A stretch of DNA of 14,855 bases, from positions 1-14,855 of the forward strand of contig CAMOSA010000041.1 of NCBI GenBank assembly GCA_946624335.1, in the 5' to 3' direction. The notes under the pieces are model-generated. The model saw only the letters and a program-made list of their open reading frames with translations, made no database searches and was not told where the DNA came from. This DNA comes from an uncultured Prevotellaceae bacterium. GTDB taxonomy: Bacteria > Bacteroidota > Bacteroidia > Bacteroidales > Bacteroidaceae. The position numbers and the translations under genes are program-made. Every line of letters starts with the position of its first letter. Positions within the stretch are counted from its first letter, which is position 1. Shown piece after piece: positions 14,394 through 14,855 of the stretch.

Positions 14394-14423
14394 CAAAGAT
14401 ACAAGTTTTTTTCCAAGCACAAT
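14394..14423 (-). promoter_or_regulatory. Promoter of the six-module protein gene
   Basis: On the minus strand TATCTTTG (14394-14401) matches TAnnTTTG, with ATTG (14420-14423) 18 bases upstream as a possible -33 element, one base closer than usual. The predicted leader to the ATG at 14280 is about 105-110 nt, the longest in the window; no clear structure or ribosome binding site was found in it. Confidence 0.6.
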
Positions 14424-14527
14424 TTGTATTTATCGAACATTTTATAGGACAAAAATGACAAAATGACCACGGGAGGGTCAATTTAACATCTTTTCACCCT
14501 TCCGTAGGGTGTACGGGACTCAAAAAC

Positions 14528-14640
14528 CAAGCACTCTTGATGAGGATGACCTCTCAAGTTTCAGATGTATGATGAGTGCTTGCCAGAGGGCGCAGGGCGT
14601 TAAAGCGAAACTTGAGCAACAACGTTTATCATCGTAACGC
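14528..14640. other. Potentially structured element with alternative pairings
   Basis: CAAGCACTC (14528-14536) pairs perfectly with GAGTGCTTG (14574-14582). Inside it, TTGA-T-GAGG (14537-14545) pairs with CCTCTCAA (14550-14557) around an ATGA loop, with one bulged T. CTCAAGTTTC (14553-14562) is also the perfect complement of GAAACTTGAG (14607-14616), which would exclude the first hairpin. GCGTTA (14597-14602) pairs with TAACGC (14635-14640) around that site. Such switching stems are typical of leader regulators, but no known RNA family was recognised and the strand is unknown. Confidence 0.4.
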
Positions 14641-14769
14641 TAATGACCGATCTGAGCTTAGGAACGAGGCGCAGCACCATTTATGGTTAGATAGATGGAT
14701 GATTTAGGGTCATAAAGGGTCAGCGAGTGCCGGCGAAGCACAGCCTACAAATATTTTTTTGCGGATTCA

Positions 14770-14855
14770 TCCTACACTCCTACACCTTTTGCGCTTCATT
14801 GCTTGATTATCTGCAATCTACGAGGTGTAGGATGGGGTGTAGGATGGGTGTAGGA
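14770..14855. repeat. GTGTAGGA-type tandem and inverted repeats at the right edge
   Basis: The unit GTGTAGGATGGG is present at 14825-14836 and 14837-14848, with a third partial copy running off the edge. On the opposite strand 14770-14787 reads AGGTGTAGGAGTGTAGGA, the same word with an 8-base period. The two blocks face each other across 35 bp and could form a stem. The array may continue beyond the window. Similar GTGTAGGA repeats occur in Bacteroidales spacers as I recall. Confidence 0.75.

Larger units (their letters stand above)
14424..14855. other. Non-coding stretch at right edge, no gene recognised
   Basis: No open frame of useful length, tRNA or recognisable gene remnant was found here on either strand. 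It holds short inverted repeats: TGACC/GGTCA at 14464-14480, CACCCT-TCCGT-AGGGTG at 14495-14511, the nested structure at 14528-14640, GTGC/GCAC near 14727-14741 followed by ATATTTTTTT, and the GTGTAGGA repeats at 14770-14855. It could be a leader or spacer belonging to something beyond the right edge. Confidence 0.6.

Noticed and set aside
14540..14603. Leader peptides of 10 and 12 codons inside the structured region
   Set aside because: Neither has a ribosome binding site or a run of one amino-acid codon, and both are short enough to be chance; mentioned only within the structure finding.

Overview
The window looks like chromosomal DNA of a fairly GC-rich member of the Bacteroidales, most likely Prevotellaceae. 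The evidence is the repeated Bacteroidetes-type -7 promoter box TAnnTTTG (found ahead of six transcription units), weak Shine-Dalgarno sequences, long secreted proteins ending in a Prevotella-like tail ([I/V]Y-[N/D]-x-x-G-[Q/R]...RGINIV), and best recognisable gene types (GH20 hexosaminidase, RhaM, FecE-type ATPase, YhaM-type HD protein) with Bacteroidales flavour. The genus call is an inference from sequence style only. No rRNA, tRNA, CRISPR array, transposase or phage gene was seen.

Layout. (1) 1-4585, minus strand: a probable four-gene unit that starts at a promoter near 4606-4613 and runs leftwards: a large secreted M6-family metalloprotease, a 59-residue peptide, a lipoprotein resembling DUF3142 TIM-barrel proteins, and the start of a further secreted/lipoprotein gene cut by the left edge. 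(2) 4669-5394, plus strand: an AlbA_2/Schlafen-type putative nucleic-acid-binding protein whose -7 box lies only 4 nt before its ATG, so its mRNA is probably leaderless. (3) 5472-6391: a stand-alone AraC-type HTH protein (minus) divergent from rhaM, L-rhamnose mutarotase (plus). A bidirectional hairpin terminator separates (2) from (3). (4) 6391-6612: convergent spacer filled with AAGGAGTTAAG-type tandem and inverted repeats. (5) 6613-10029, minus strand: an operon of GH20 beta-N-acetylhexosaminidase, FecE-type ABC ATPase and YhaM-like HD-domain exoribonuclease, with 23-24 bp gaps and a good promoter upstream. (6) 10030-10362: a non-coding stretch rich in tandem repeats and palindromes, ending in a terminator. 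(7) 10363-14423, minus strand: a 1305-residue secreted protein built of six modules of about 200-212 residues, probably a beta-helix-like surface protein. (8) 14424-14855: no gene; potentially structured RNA/DNA and GTGTAGGATGGG-type repeats at the right edge.

How the parts may work together. The protease unit and the six-module protein are export-directed and share the same kind of C-terminal tail, suggesting a common sorting route. The hexosaminidase suggests GlcNAc-containing glycan use at or beyond the inner membrane, while its ATPase neighbour has no permease or binding protein in the window. The most unusual items are the protease plus small peptide plus lipoprotein cassette, the modular six-repeat protein, the HTH-only regulator beside a solitary rhaM, and the alternative base-pairing in the right-hand non-coding region. 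None of these can be called a new system from sequence alone.
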